Shown here: piece after piece, positions 17,060 through 25,816 of the stretch
How the letters are laid out: every line of letters starts with the position of its first letter
How positions within the stretch are numbered: position 1 is the first letter of the stretch
Source: an uncultured Prevotella sp.
GTDB taxonomy: Bacteria > Bacteroidota > Bacteroidia > Bacteroidales > Bacteroidaceae
Reading direction: 5' to 3'
Length of the DNA: 35,019 bases
NCBI GenBank assembly: GCA_946055365.1
Contig: CAMGFM010000002.1
Coordinates: 1-35,019, forward strand
Program-made: the position numbers and the translations under genes
The notes under the pieces: generated by a model
The model's database searches: none
The model's input: the letters and a program-made list of their open reading frames with translations, nothing else
What the model was told of the DNA's origin: nothing

Positions 17060-18208
17060 ATGAAAAATATATTCAAATCGGCATTGATGCTGATGGCGGG
17101 CTTCGCACTCCTCACATCCTGCGAGGACGATCGCGACGACAACCCCACCGTCTATGCACCGACAGAGTTTGTACTCAACACACCTGCCGCCGCATCCGAA
17201 AACATAGACCTCGCCAGCTCTTCGGCCCTCACGCTCACCTGCTCGCAGCCAAACTACGGTTTTCCTGCCTCAACGAAGTACACCGTGCAGGTGTCGCTCA
17301 ACGAGGACATGAGCGACATGGCTGCTCTCGACCAGAACTTCCAGAACACGGTCATCAGCGTTGACCCTTCCATCCTCGCAAGCAGCCTCACCACCCTTGC
17401 GCTCAACAGCGGCAAGGCAGAGGAGGACTTTCCGCTTGACATTCCCGTCTATGTGCGTCTGCGTGCGTGCATCGTCACCGACACTGACGGCGAGGTGGCC
17501 GGCACAGAGATACTCTCAAATGTCATAAAGCTCTCTTCAGTACACGTCAAGTACTCCCTCGCTCCCGTAGAGTTGCCCAAGCACATCTACGTCGTAGGTA
17601 GCTTCTGCGGATGGGACTGGGGCAGCTGCTTTGAGTTCGTTCCCGTCTACGAGCATCCCGAGATGTTCTGGCGCATGGTCTACATCGACGACCAGGGTGT
17701 CAAGATCAACACCGACAAGGCATGGGACGGCGGCGAGAAAGGCTTCAGCCAGATCACTGTCGATGGCGACCTCAAGGGCGAGATAGTAGACGGCGGCGGC
17801 AACATCGCCTCTTCCAAGCCCGGATGGTATCTCATGATAGTCACAGCCAGTGTCAAGGGCCGCGACATTGTCTACAACGTGCAGTTCAACCAGCCGCTTG
17901 TGTGGCTCATGGGCAACGTTATCGGCTCTTGGGACGAGTGTGCCGACGGATGGTCGTTTGATGTGCCTGCCACAAAGGACGGCGACTTCGTGTCTCCCGC
18001 CTTTGCAGGCTCTTCCGCAGGTGATGCCGACGGTGGCGTGCGCGCCTATGTCAAGGTGCCTGGCAACGACTGGTGGCACTCAGAGTTCATGGTCCTCAAC
18101 GGTGTCATTGAATATCGTGGCGCGGGAGGCGACCAGGCACGTGTGTCAGGCAACGCCGGACAGCGTCTTTACCTCAACTTCTCCAACGGCACAGGTGCTA
18201 TCAAGTAA
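17060..18208 (+). CDS. susE: SusE-like surface starch-binding lipoprotein
   Basis: This 382-residue lipoprotein has the lipobox LLTSC followed by EDDRDD, a strongly acidic surface-export type signal. It contains an N-terminal SusE domain (about 25-150, with VYAPTEFVLNTPA and TCSQPNYGFPASTKYTVQVS) and two tandem starch-binding modules. The first starts near IYVVGSFCGWDWG (about 175-275) and the second near VWLMGNVIGSWDE (about 280-382). Tryptophans in these modules normally stack on glucose rings. The length agrees with the 387 residues of SusE. It follows susD by 69 bases in the operon. Its expected job is to hold starch at the cell surface and tune the length of oligosaccharides taken up. 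Confidence 0.9.
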   Translation: MKNIFKSALMLMAGFALLTSCEDDRDDNPTVYAPTEFVLNTPAAASENIDLASSSALTLTCSQPNYGFPASTKYTVQVSLNEDMSDMAALDQNFQNTVISVDPSILASSLTTLALNSGKAEEDFPLDIPVYVRLRACIVTDTDGEVAGTEILSNVIKLSSVHVKYSLAPVELPKHIYVVGSFCGWDWGSCFEFVPVYEHPEMFWRMVYIDDQGVKINTDKAWDGGEKGFSQITVDGDLKGEIVDGGGNIASSKPGWYLMIVTASVKGRDIVYNVQFNQPLVWLMGNVIGSWDECADGWSFDVPATKDGDFVSPAFAGSSAGDADGGVRAYVKVPGNDWWHSEFMVLNGVIEYRGAGGDQARVSGNAGQRLYLNFSNGTGAIK

Positions 18209-18260
18209 GACACCCGAGCCGCACGACATCAGTCAATAGACATTTTTCAAACAATCCACA

Positions 18261-18318
18261 TCCCCTGCCGTCTGCCGCAAACCTTAGGCGCGACAGCCTC
18301 CGCAGGCGCGGCAGGGGA
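18261..18318 (+). other. Intercistronic hairpin between the two SusE/F-type genes
   Basis: TCCCCTGCCG (18261-18270) pairs perfectly with CGGCAGGGGA (18309-18318). The 38-base loop can form further short GC pairs. No T tract follows and the next ATG is 22 bases away. It may reduce or separate expression, or protect the upstream message from decay. Confidence 0.55.
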
Positions 18319-18340
18319 GAAACAAACTCATAAAGACAAG

Positions 18341-19441
18341 ATGAAAAAGACATCAATATTTGCAGGCGCGATGCTTCTCGCGCTCACGCTTGCATCCTGT
18401 AGCGACGACTACAACGACTGGGCCGCGCCGCAGACCAATCCGCAGGAAGAAGCCATCACCATAAGCGGCTTCTCAGCAGCCGCCGTGCCTGCCATAGACC
18501 TCGGCACGGTCTCAGGCGACAAGGTTGCCGTGTTCAGTCTCAACGCAGGCACTCTGCCAGAGGGCTACACCCTCTCCAAGGCGCAGCTTGAGCTTGTGCC
18601 TGTGGACGGCAAGGGTCAATACACCATCGCCACCACTCTTGAGGGCGAGGCTGCCGTGGCAGACCTCACTGAAATGGTGGAGGCAGCCTTTGGCAAGCGT
18701 CCTGAGATGCGCGTCTTCGACGCAAAGGTCGTGCTAAACGCCGACTGCAACGGACAGTCCCTGCGCGTCAATGCAGGCGAAGTGAAGTTGCAGCTCATGC
18801 CTGCCGCATCCAACTACACCGTCAAGTATTATATAGTGGGCAAGATGCAGGGCTGGGACGCCACCAACATGTCGTGCGCACTCTATCCTCACGACCAGTT
18901 TGTCTATAGCTACACCACTCGCTATGACGATGACGCCAACCTGAAGATATGGTCAGAGGACACATTCGGCAATTGGAACCTCGCCTATGGCTGTGCCGCA
19001 GGCGCAGACCATTTCACCGAGGGCGACTTCGTGCAGAATGGAGGTGCCATAGTATGTCCCGAGCCGGGCTCATACTACACTTTCACCGCCGACTTCTCCA
19101 CCATGCACTACACATGGACCAAGTGCGACGACCAGAACCCCGCCACCTTCACACAGATGGGTCTCGTGGGAGGCATGACAGGATGGGCTGACGGAGCAGA
19201 CATCGTCATGACGCAGACAAGCCCCTGCAACTGGTATGCGGATCTCACGCTTGCCGAGGAAACGGAGCTCAAGTTCCGCGCCGACGGAGCATGGGACAAC
19301 AACTGGGGCACGGAAATCAATGTAGGCGAGACATTCTACGGCACCGGCACGCTGGGCGGAAAGAACATCAAGGTGCCTGCAGGCAACTATGCTGTCTACT
19401 TCAACAACATCACCGGACAGTTTGTGTTCGTGGCAAAGTAA
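18341..19441 (+). CDS. Second SusE/SusF-type starch-binding lipoprotein
   Basis: This 366-residue lipoprotein has the lipobox LTLASC followed by SDDYND. An N-terminal Ig-like region (about 40-160) is followed by two SusE/F-type modules. The first begins at VKYYIVGKMQGWD (about 163-270) and the second at FTQMGLVGGMTGWADG (about 270-366), the latter with the conserved ELKFRADGAWDNNWGTE stretch. It occupies the place of SusF, but SusF of Bacteroides thetaiotaomicron has 485 residues and three binding modules, so this protein is shorter by about one module. It probably binds starch at the surface next to SusE. It is last in the operon, 132 bases after susE and past the hairpin at 18261-18318. Confidence 0.85.
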   Translation: MKKTSIFAGAMLLALTLASCSDDYNDWAAPQTNPQEEAITISGFSAAAVPAIDLGTVSGDKVAVFSLNAGTLPEGYTLSKAQLELVPVDGKGQYTIATTLEGEAAVADLTEMVEAAFGKRPEMRVFDAKVVLNADCNGQSLRVNAGEVKLQLMPAASNYTVKYYIVGKMQGWDATNMSCALYPHDQFVYSYTTRYDDDANLKIWSEDTFGNWNLAYGCAAGADHFTEGDFVQNGGAIVCPEPGSYYTFTADFSTMHYTWTKCDDQNPATFTQMGLVGGMTGWADGADIVMTQTSPCNWYADLTLAEETELKFRADGAWDNNWGTEINVGETFYGTGTLGGKNIKVPAGNYAVYFNNITGQFVFVAK

Positions 19442-19474
19442 GAGACGGCATATCACAACGCTTTCACCAAACAA

Positions 19475-19693
19475 ACAAGGCGGCACTTTCCTCATGTGAG
19501 AGTGCCGCCTTGGCGTTACAGGAGGATCACGCCTCCCCACGCAAAGTGCCGCCTGGCATGCGAGAGTGTCGCCTGGCATTTAGGAGAGGGCGGCATGCCT
19601 AAATGAAAAGTGCCGCCTGGCATCTGTAAAGAGCCGCTTTGACACACGCAAAGTGCCGTTTCCCGACAAGAGAAGCGGCACTTTGCGTGTGTC
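19475..19693. repeat. Array C: dyad-core repeat with hairpins downstream of the sus operon, about 9 units
   Basis: Cores GCGGCAC or GTGCCGC lie near 19480, 19502, 19546, 19566, 19590, 19610, 19631, 19653 and 19675. Most spacings are 20-24 bp, with one position near 19524 degenerate. Orientation is mixed, so neighbouring units pair. CAAGGCGGCACT (19476-19487) pairs with AGTGCCGCCTTG (19501-19512), and CATTTAGG (19577-19584) pairs with CCTAAATG (19598-19605). The longest stem is listed separately at 19641-19693. The array fills the space between the sus operon and the convergent Hsp20 gene. Confidence 0.8.
19641..19693. terminator. 18-bp perfect stem-loop inside array C
   Basis: GACACACGCAAAGTGCCG (19641-19658) is the exact complement of 19676-19693, with a 17-base loop. 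It contains two oppositely oriented repeat cores. It has no T tract, so it may act as a transcript-end barrier for both converging units rather than a classical terminator. Confidence 0.5.
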
Positions 19694-19719
19694 AACACTG
19701 CGAGTTGTCTTTTCACACA

Positions 19720-19755
19720 AAGGGGATGAAGCCACAAACGTGCCTTCATCCCCTT
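19720..19755. terminator. 12-bp hairpin between convergent units
   Basis: AAGGGGATGAAG (19720-19731) pairs perfectly with CTTCATCCCCTT (19744-19755) around a 12-base loop. It lies about 100 bases beyond the Hsp20 stop codon on the minus strand and about 280 bases beyond the sus operon. There is no strong T tract on either side. Confidence 0.5.
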
Positions 19756-19855
19756 GCCGAAACCAATAAAAAACCTCACAATCCGAGGTCATCCATTTAT
19801 TAACTCAATCATTAACCCTTTTGTTCTTGTCTCTTTGCCTTGCGTCAGGCCACCG

Positions 19856-20284
19856 TCATTCGATGTTGATGTTGCGCTCTATCTTCTTCACCTCCTCTTT
19901 GTTGGTTTTTGGCATGGTCACTGTAAGCACGCCGTTGTCCACCTTGGCGGAGATGTTGTCCTTTACGATGTCATCGGGCAGCACGTAGGTCTGCTGATAG
20001 TTGGAGTAGCTGAACTCACGGCGCAAGAAATGCTCCTTTTTGCTCTCTTCCTTGTGCTCCAGCTTGTTTTCGATGGCGATGTCGAGGTTTCCGTCGGCGT
20101 TGACGCTTACCCTGCAAAATTCCTTTTTGATGCCTGGCACAGCCAACTCCATGGTATAGGCCTCCGCATTTTCCTTTACGTTGACAGCCGGTGCAGTGGC
20201 TTTCATCTTCGGCATCCAGTCGCTGTTGAAGAAATCGTCAAATACTGTGGGAAACCAACTGTTTGTGTTCATTACTGGTAACAT
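19856..20284 (-). CDS. Hsp20/alpha-crystallin small heat-shock protein
   Basis: This 142-residue small chaperone holds unfolding proteins in a refoldable state in the cytoplasm. It has an N-terminal region with WFPTVFDDFF typical of bacterial Hsp20, and an alpha-crystallin domain (about 35-130) including AYTMELAVPGIKKE and NGVLTVTMPK. The C-terminal tail is short, with INIE resembling the I-x-I/V anchoring motif. Unlike most genes here it has a full AGGAGG Shine-Dalgarno sequence (minus strand, 20290-20295), suggesting strong translation after stress. It is transcribed alone, convergent to the sus operon, and is unrelated to starch use. Confidence 0.93.
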   Translation of the reverse strand: MLPVMNTNSWFPTVFDDFFNSDWMPKMKATAPAVNVKENAEAYTMELAVPGIKKEFCRVSVNADGNLDIAIENKLEHKEESKKEHFLRREFSYSNYQQTYVLPDDIVKDNISAKVDNGVLTVTMPKTNKEEVKKIERNINIE

Positions 20285-20757
20285 AATAACCTCCTTGTTT
20301 TACAATCTTTTTTTTTCTGCGGGCCTTGCGGCTCTTTTAGAGCCTTGCGCCTGCACCCTATATAATGCAATGAGCGTGCCGTGAGCGCAAATGGTGACAT
20401 AAAGTCAGCAAAGTGTAATTTTTTTAAACATTGCTGTCTTTTTGGCTTTAACCCCAATAGGTCAATAGGACGTTATGATGATAATAACTTCTATTTTTTT
20501 TGCAGATGATTTTATGTTTTGAGGGCGCAATGAGGTCACATTGTAGCCGAAAAAACGGTAAGACAGATGTCAAAAAGAAAGTTTGTTTGCACATAAAGTC
20601 CTAATGACCGTTTTGGGTTAAAGGGTGACAGATTGTAAAGTGGCGAGGCGCGGCTGCCCGAGGGCTTGCGTCTGGGCGTGTGTGTCACTGAGCCTCGTGC
20701 AATCTTTCATGCGCCTGAAGCCCTCCGCCCTTTCCAGCGTCATGGGGCAGGATGTGA
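20285..20757. other. Gene-free divergent region between hsp20 and malQ, left part
   Basis: No credible gene is seen. On the minus strand the hsp20 leader contains a small hairpin (GGCTC/GAGCC, 20330-20344) flanked by two CCTTGCG copies, and a near-consensus promoter TACACTTTG (20409-20417, one extra base between TA and TTTG). The stretch 20470-20640 is AT-rich and includes an inverted pair AAAACGGT/ACCGTTTT. The stretch 20640-20700 is GC-rich, with CGAGGC (20644-20649) able to pair with GCCTCG (20692-20697). None of these is strong enough to name an RNA gene. Confidence 0.4.
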
Positions 20758-20758
20758 A

Positions 20759-20774
20759 GTGTAAACGTTTTCAC
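20759..20774. promoter_or_regulatory. LacI-type operator upstream of malQ
   Basis: GTGTAAACGTTTTCAC is a 16-bp palindrome with central CG and one mismatched pair of positions (14 of 16 symmetric). It shares the core AAACGTTT with the susC site. Its centre is 61.5 bp upstream of the malQ -7 element, nearly the same as the 62.5 bp at susC. This position is upstream of the polymerase site, so activation or looping is more likely than simple blocking. Confidence 0.65.
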
Positions 20775-20827
20775 TGATGTTTTGCAAAAAAACCGCATTG
20801 ATGTGTGTCATAACGCAGATGATTTAC

Positions 20828-20835
20828 TAACTTTG
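20828..20835 (+). promoter_or_regulatory. -7 element TAACTTTG, malQ promoter
   Basis: An exact TAnnTTTG match with a poor -33 region. Transcription would start near 20840, leaving a leader of about 210 bases before malQ. That leader contains GC-rich segments able to fold (20880-20930) but no riboswitch I recognise. Confidence 0.6.
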
Positions 20836-21049
20836 TATCAGCCTTTTGCCTTATAGCCTTGCGACACATGCAGAGGCGGTTGCCGGGCGGCGTGAGACAT
20901 GTTGTGGCATGGCCGCCAAACGCCTGTGGAGTAGCGACAAGACGTTTGTGTCATGGCAAAAAAAAGACTCTCTTGAGACGTGGCGACCGCACGCCCAAGG
21001 GAGAAGACCTTAGACGACGATATAACCAATAAACAATTTATATAACACG

Positions 21050-23818
21050 ATGAAAACAATATTCAACATCAAATACGACACCAAGTATGGAGAGGAACTC
21101 CTGCTTAACCTGCGTGCCGTGGGCTCTGCCTGTGCCGCAGGGCAGGAGGGAGAGGGGGCGTGCCAGGCATGGGACACCCTGCCCATGAACACGGGCGACG
21201 GCCATGTGTGGACGTGCGAGACCACGCTCGACGACGGCAACGTGTGTTATGACTATTTCTACAGCGTGCGCGGCTGCAACGGCACGATGCGCACGGAGTG
21301 GCAGACGGTGTGCCACTGCCTGAATCTCACGGCGGCAAAGGCAAAGACGTGCGTGGTGGATGACGTGTGGATGGACTTCCCGTGCGACGCCTACCTTTAT
21401 AGCAGCGCGTTTACCGACTGCATCAACAACCGTCCGTGCCTCGCACCCGTCACGTCGTCCTTTGGGAGCACCCTGCGTCTCGTGGTGCGCGCCCCGCAGC
21501 TGCGCAGGGGGGCGAGACTCGTGCTTGCTGGCGACGGTGAGGCTCTCGGCAACTGGGACGTGGCGCGCGCCCTGCCCATGACCGAGCATAGCCACAATGA
21601 GTGGATGGTAGACATTGACGTGGCAAGCCTCTGCCAGGCTCGCCCAAAGGCGGCATGGCAGCCCGGGGGCAAGACCTCCGACGACAAGCCCGCACTGCGC
21701 GTGGAGTTCAAGTTTGTGGCTCTTGGCGACAAGGGCGAAGTGTGGTGGGAGACTGGCGACAACCGTGTGTTGCAGACAGCCGTTCCTGCCGACGGCACAA
21801 TGCTCGTGAAAGCCCTCGATCAGGCGTTCTTTGCCATCTGCAACGACAAACTGGCAGGCACGCTCGTGCCTGTGTTCTCCCTGCGCTCGGCAGGCAGCTT
21901 CGGCGTGGGCGACTTTGGCGACCTGCGGCTCATGATCGACTGGGTGGCAGAGACACGCCAGCGTGTGCTGCAGGTGCTGCCCATCAACGACACCACGTCC
22001 ACGCACACATGGACCGACTCCTATCCCTACTCCTGCATCAGCATCTTTGCCCTGCATCCGCAGTATTGCGACCTGCGACAGCTACCCCCGCTCAAGGATG
22101 CCGACAAGGCGGCACGCCTCGAGGCATTGCGCCTGGAGCTGAACGCCCTGCCGCAGATAGACTATGAGCGTGTCAACGATGCCAAGACAGAGTATCTGCG
22201 CGAGATGTATGCCCAGGAGGGACGGGAGACGCTGCTCACCGACGAGTTTGGCTCGTTCTTCAGCCGCACTTCACACTGGCTCGTGCCTTATGCCCAATAC
22301 TGCCATCTGCGCGACCGCTACGGCACATGCGATTTCAGCGCATGGGAGGGCCACGAGCGGTGGCATGAGTGCGACCGCAAGGCTCTCTCTCGCCCCGGCA
22401 GTGAGGCTTGGCATGAGGTGGCGTTCTATTACTACGTGCAGTTTGTGCTTGACCGACAGATGCGCGCCGCCCACGACTATGCCAAGGCGCGCGGCGTGGT
22501 GCTGAAGGGCGACATACCCATTGGCGTGAACCGCAACGGATGTGACGTGTGGCACGAGCCAGAATATTTCAACCTCGACTCGCAGGCAGGCGCGCCGCCA
22601 GACGCTTTCTCCGTGAACGGCCAGAACTGGGGATTTCCCACCTACAACTGGCAGAGGATGATTGCCGACGGATGCAAGTGGTGGGTGAGGAGGTTTCAGA
22701 ACATGTCAAATTATTTTGATGCCTACCGCATAGACCACGTCTTGGGCTTCTTCCGCATCTGGGCGATACCCACCGACTGCGTGCATGGGCTGCTCGGACA
22801 GTTCCAGCCCGCACTCGCCATGAGCCGTGAGGAGATAGAGGGCTATGGACTGAGGTTTCAGGAGGAGCTGTTCACCACTCCGTTCATTGCCGATTGGGTT
22901 ATTGACCGAGTGTTCCGTGAGCGTGCCGACGAGGTGAGGGCCACTTTCCTCGACCACGCCCACCACGACATCTACAGGCTCAAGCCCGAGTTTGACACGG
23001 AGCGCAAGATAGAGGCGTGGTTTGACGGCAAGACCGAGGAGAGAGACATCTGGCTCAGAGACGGGCTATACTCTCTCGTGAGCGACGTGCTGTTTGTGAG
23101 AGACCGCGCCAACTCCAACATGTATCATCCGCGCATCACGGCACAGCTCAACTTCATGTATGAGGCTCTGTGCGACAGCGACAAGGCCGCCTTTAACCGC
23201 CTCTACAACGACTACTACTATCGCCGCAACAGCCAGTTCTGGTATCACGAGGCCATGAAGAAGCTGCCGCGACTCTCACAGGCCACTCGTATGCTCGTGT
23301 GTGCCGAAGATCTCGGCATGGTGCCCGACTGTGTGCCTTGGGTGATGGAGGAGCTGCGCATATTGAGCCTCGAGCTGCAGTCCATGCCCAAAGACCCGAG
23401 CGTGAAGTTTGGCATACTCTCGCGCAACCCTTACCGCTCGGTATGCACACTGTCCACTCACGACATGCCGACGCTCAGGCAATGGTGGGACGAGGACCCC
23501 TCACTGACGCAGGAATACTACAACACCATGCTCTACCGCGGCGGGGCTGCACCGCATCCGCTGCCCGGATGGCTGGCACGCGACATTGTAGCAAGGCAGC
23601 TCGACTCTCCCTCGATGCTGTGTGTGCTGTCCATACAAGACTGGATGGCCATGGACGAGAGGCTGAGGCTGCCCGATGCCGACGCGGAGCGCATCAACAT
23701 TCCTGCCAACCCCAGACACTACTGGAGATACCGTATGCACGTGGGCATAGAGAGCCTCATGGTCAGCAAGGAGTTCAATGACAACATAAGGGAGCTTGTG
23801 TCTGCCGCAGGACGATAG
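21050..23818 (+). CDS. malQ: 4-alpha-glucanotransferase (amylomaltase, GH77) with N-terminal CBM20-type domains
   Basis: This 922-residue cytoplasmic enzyme transfers maltosyl and longer units between maltodextrins and releases glucose. There is no signal peptide. Two starch-binding modules (about 1-125 and 145-270, the second with LVLAGDGEALGNWD) precede the GH77 barrel (about 280-915). Predicted catalytic residues are nucleophile D562 in YRIDHVLGFF, acid/base E753 in AEDLGMVP, and D805 in STHDMPT. The length fits the large Bacteroidetes and plant DPE2-like MalQ type rather than the 500-residue form. It begins a run of four alpha-glucan enzymes, with pulA 49 bases downstream, and has a LacI-type site and promoter upstream. 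Confidence 0.96.
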   Translation: MKTIFNIKYDTKYGEELLLNLRAVGSACAAGQEGEGACQAWDTLPMNTGDGHVWTCETTLDDGNVCYDYFYSVRGCNGTMRTEWQTVCHCLNLTAAKAKTCVVDDVWMDFPCDAYLYSSAFTDCINNRPCLAPVTSSFGSTLRLVVRAPQLRRGARLVLAGDGEALGNWDVARALPMTEHSHNEWMVDIDVASLCQARPKAAWQPGGKTSDDKPALRVEFKFVALGDKGEVWWETGDNRVLQTAVPADGTMLVKALDQAFFAICNDKLAGTLVPVFSLRSAGSFGVGDFGDLRLMIDWVAETRQRVLQVLPINDTTSTHTWTDSYPYSCISIFALHPQYCDLRQLPPLKDADKAARLEALRLELNALPQIDYERVNDAKTEYLREMYAQEGRETLLTDEFGSFFSRTSHWLVPYAQYCHLRDRYGTCDFSAWEGHERWHECDRKALSRPGSEAWHEVAFYYYVQFVLDRQMRAAHDYAKARGVVLKGDIPIGVNRNGCDVWHEPEYFNLDSQAGAPPDAFSVNGQNWGFPTYNWQRMIADGCKWWVRRFQNMSNYFDAYRIDHVLGFFRIWAIPTDCVHGLLGQFQPALAMSREEIEGYGLRFQEELFTTPFIADWVIDRVFRERADEVRATFLDHAHHDIYRLKPEFDTERKIEAWFDGKTEERDIWLRDGLYSLVSDVLFVRDRANSNMYHPRITAQLNFMYEALCDSDKAAFNRLYNDYYYRRNSQFWYHEAMKKLPRLSQATRMLVCAEDLGMVPDCVPWVMEELRILSLELQSMPKDPSVKFGILSRNPYRSVCTLSTHDMPTLRQWWDEDPSLTQEYYNTMLYRGGAAPHPLPGWLARDIVARQLDSPSMLCVLSIQDWMAMDERLRLPDADAERINIPANPRHYWRYRMHVGIESLMVSKEFNDNIRELVSAAGR

Positions 23819-23867
23819 GCATGATGCGTGACGGCAGGACACACTTTGACCATACATTAATATATAT

Positions 23868-25793
23868 ATGAAGATAAAGAACCTACTCCTGTCGCTGCTC
23901 ACCGTGGCGGCGGCACCGTCTGTGCAGGCACAGACGTTTGACGAGGTGGTCTATTCGCCCAAGTCCACCACATTCAGCCTTGTCACATCGCCCGACGTGA
24001 GGAGCGTGGATGTGCTTATCACCGACACCGACAGCGACGACAGCAACGGCCGTGTGCTAAAGAGGATGAAGCGCGTGGCTGACGGCAGATGGCGCGTGAC
24101 AGTAAAGGACGACCTCAAGGACAAGTATTATGTCTTTAATGTCTACAACCGCGAGCAGCCCGATGTCACTCCGGGTGTCTTCGCCAAGGCCGTGGGGCTA
24201 AACGGCCGCCGCGGAGCGATCGTCGACATGCGTGAGACCGACCCCGAGGGATGGAATCGTGACGTGAGACCCGCGCTAAAGTCGCCCTCAGACCTCATTA
24301 TATATGAGCTGCACCACAGAGACTTCTCTGTCGACATCTCCTCGGGACTCAGGCACAAGGGCAAGTATCTCGCCCTGTCAGAGCCAAAGGCCATAGAATA
24401 TCTCAAGAGGCTCGGCGTGAACGCCATACATCTGCTGCCCTCGTTTGACTATGCCTCCGTCGACGAGTCTGTGCCCGACAGCAGACAGTATAACTGGGGC
24501 TATGACCCGCTCAACTATAATGTGCCAGAGGGCTCTTACTCCACCAACGCCGCCGACCCCAAGACACGCATACGCGAGTTTAAGACCATGGTGCAGGCGT
24601 TGCACAAGGCTGGCATAAGGGTTATACTCGACGTGGTCTACAACCACACGTTTGACATTGAGGGTTCTAACTTCCAGAAGACGTGGCCCGGCTATTATTA
24701 CCGCAAGACGCAGGACGGCAAGTATAGCGACGGCTCGGGCTGCGGCAACGAGACGGCAAGCGAGAAGCCGCTGATGCGCGAGTTTATGATAGAGAGCGTG
24801 AAATACTGGATAGAGGAGTATCACATCGACGGCTTCCGCTTCGACCTCATGGGCATACACGACATAGAGACCATGAACGCCATACGCGCGGCGGTGGACT
24901 CCATAGACCCCTCCATCTATATTTATGGTGAGGGATGGAGCGCAGGCACATGCGCCTATCCCGAAGAACAGCTCGCCATGAAGCGCAATACGGGTCGTCT
25001 CGACGGCATAGGCGCGTTCTGCGACGACATGCGCGATGCCTTGCGCGGTCCTTTCTCCGACGACCACAAGGGCGGCTTCCTCGCGGGCGTGCCTGGACAG
25101 GAGGAGAGCATTAAGTTTGGGCTGGCAGGAGCCGTCAGCCATCCGCAGATAGACATGAGCCGCGTGAACTATTCTGACGCTCCGTGGGCCAACCAGCCCA
25201 CACAGATGGTGGCTTATGTGAGCTGTCATGACGACATGTGCCTCACCGACAGGCTGCGCACGAGCATTCCCTATATCTCTGATGACGAACTCATACGCCT
25301 TGACCTGCTCGCACAGACGGCGGTGCTTGTTTCGCAGGGCGTGCCGTTCATTCTGTGCGGCGAGGAGATGCTGCGCGACAAGAAGGGAGTGCATAACTCG
25401 TTTCGCTCTCCCGACTCTGTCAACCATCTTGACTGGCACAATCTCAGCCGCTATCCGCAAGTCTTCGACTACTACTCTGGACTCATAGCCTTGCGCAAGG
25501 CTCATCCGGCGTTCCGCATGGGCGATGCCGACGAGGTGAGGCGCAACCTCGAGTTTCTTGACGCGCCTGCCGGCATGGTGGCGTTTGTGTTGAAAAACCA
25601 TGCAGGCGGCGACGAGTGGGGCAATATAGTGGTGGTGCTTAACGCCAACGCCAAGCCCACAAGCGTGAGAGTGCCGCAGGGCGGATATACTATGGTCGTG
25701 GCTGACGGCAAGGTAAACGCCAAGGGCCTCGGCACGTTCACAGGCGACAATCTGACAGTAGCCCCGCAGACAGCAGTCATCATGCACGACTGA
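23868..25793 (+). CDS. pulA: Type I pullulanase (GH13), exported
   Basis: This 641-residue enzyme cuts alpha-1,6 branch points of pullulan and branched maltodextrins, probably in the periplasm. A signal peptide ends near PSVQAQ. An N-terminal beta-sandwich of CBM48 type (about 25-130) is followed by the GH13 barrel, which contains the pullulanase hallmark YNWGYDP (from Y208). Catalytic residues are nucleophile D326 in GFRFDLMG, acid/base E355 in YGEGWSAG and the stabilising D455 in SCHDD. A C-terminal beta domain ends the protein. It follows malQ by 49 bases, so the two are very likely co-transcribed. Its debranching activity complements the SusA and amylase genes that follow. Confidence 0.95.
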   Translation: MKIKNLLLSLLTVAAAPSVQAQTFDEVVYSPKSTTFSLVTSPDVRSVDVLITDTDSDDSNGRVLKRMKRVADGRWRVTVKDDLKDKYYVFNVYNREQPDVTPGVFAKAVGLNGRRGAIVDMRETDPEGWNRDVRPALKSPSDLIIYELHHRDFSVDISSGLRHKGKYLALSEPKAIEYLKRLGVNAIHLLPSFDYASVDESVPDSRQYNWGYDPLNYNVPEGSYSTNAADPKTRIREFKTMVQALHKAGIRVILDVVYNHTFDIEGSNFQKTWPGYYYRKTQDGKYSDGSGCGNETASEKPLMREFMIESVKYWIEEYHIDGFRFDLMGIHDIETMNAIRAAVDSIDPSIYIYGEGWSAGTCAYPEEQLAMKRNTGRLDGIGAFCDDMRDALRGPFSDDHKGGFLAGVPGQEESIKFGLAGAVSHPQIDMSRVNYSDAPWANQPTQMVAYVSCHDDMCLTDRLRTSIPYISDDELIRLDLLAQTAVLVSQGVPFILCGEEMLRDKKGVHNSFRSPDSVNHLDWHNLSRYPQVFDYYSGLIALRKAHPAFRMGDADEVRRNLEFLDAPAGMVAFVLKNHAGGDEWGNIVVVLNANAKPTSVRVPQGGYTMVVADGKVNAKGLGTFTGDNLTVAPQTAVIMHD

Positions 25794-25816
25794 CGGCTGC
25801 CGCAAGGCATCGGGCT

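Noticed and set aside
18341..19441. Truncation of a SusF gene
   Set aside because: The protein has a complete signal, two full modules and a normal end; the shorter length looks like family variation rather than damage.
20285..20345. RNA thermometer in the hsp20 leader
   Set aside because: I could not find a stretch that would pair with the AGGAGG site; the visible hairpin lies away from it.
20640..20700. Small RNA gene in the GC-rich patch between hsp20 and malQ
   Set aside because: Only a weak 6-bp outer stem, no own promoter element and no terminator could be seen.
24378..25805. 475-codon antisense frame opposite pulA
   Set aside because: Shadow frame; the sense strand carries all pullulanase motifs in order.
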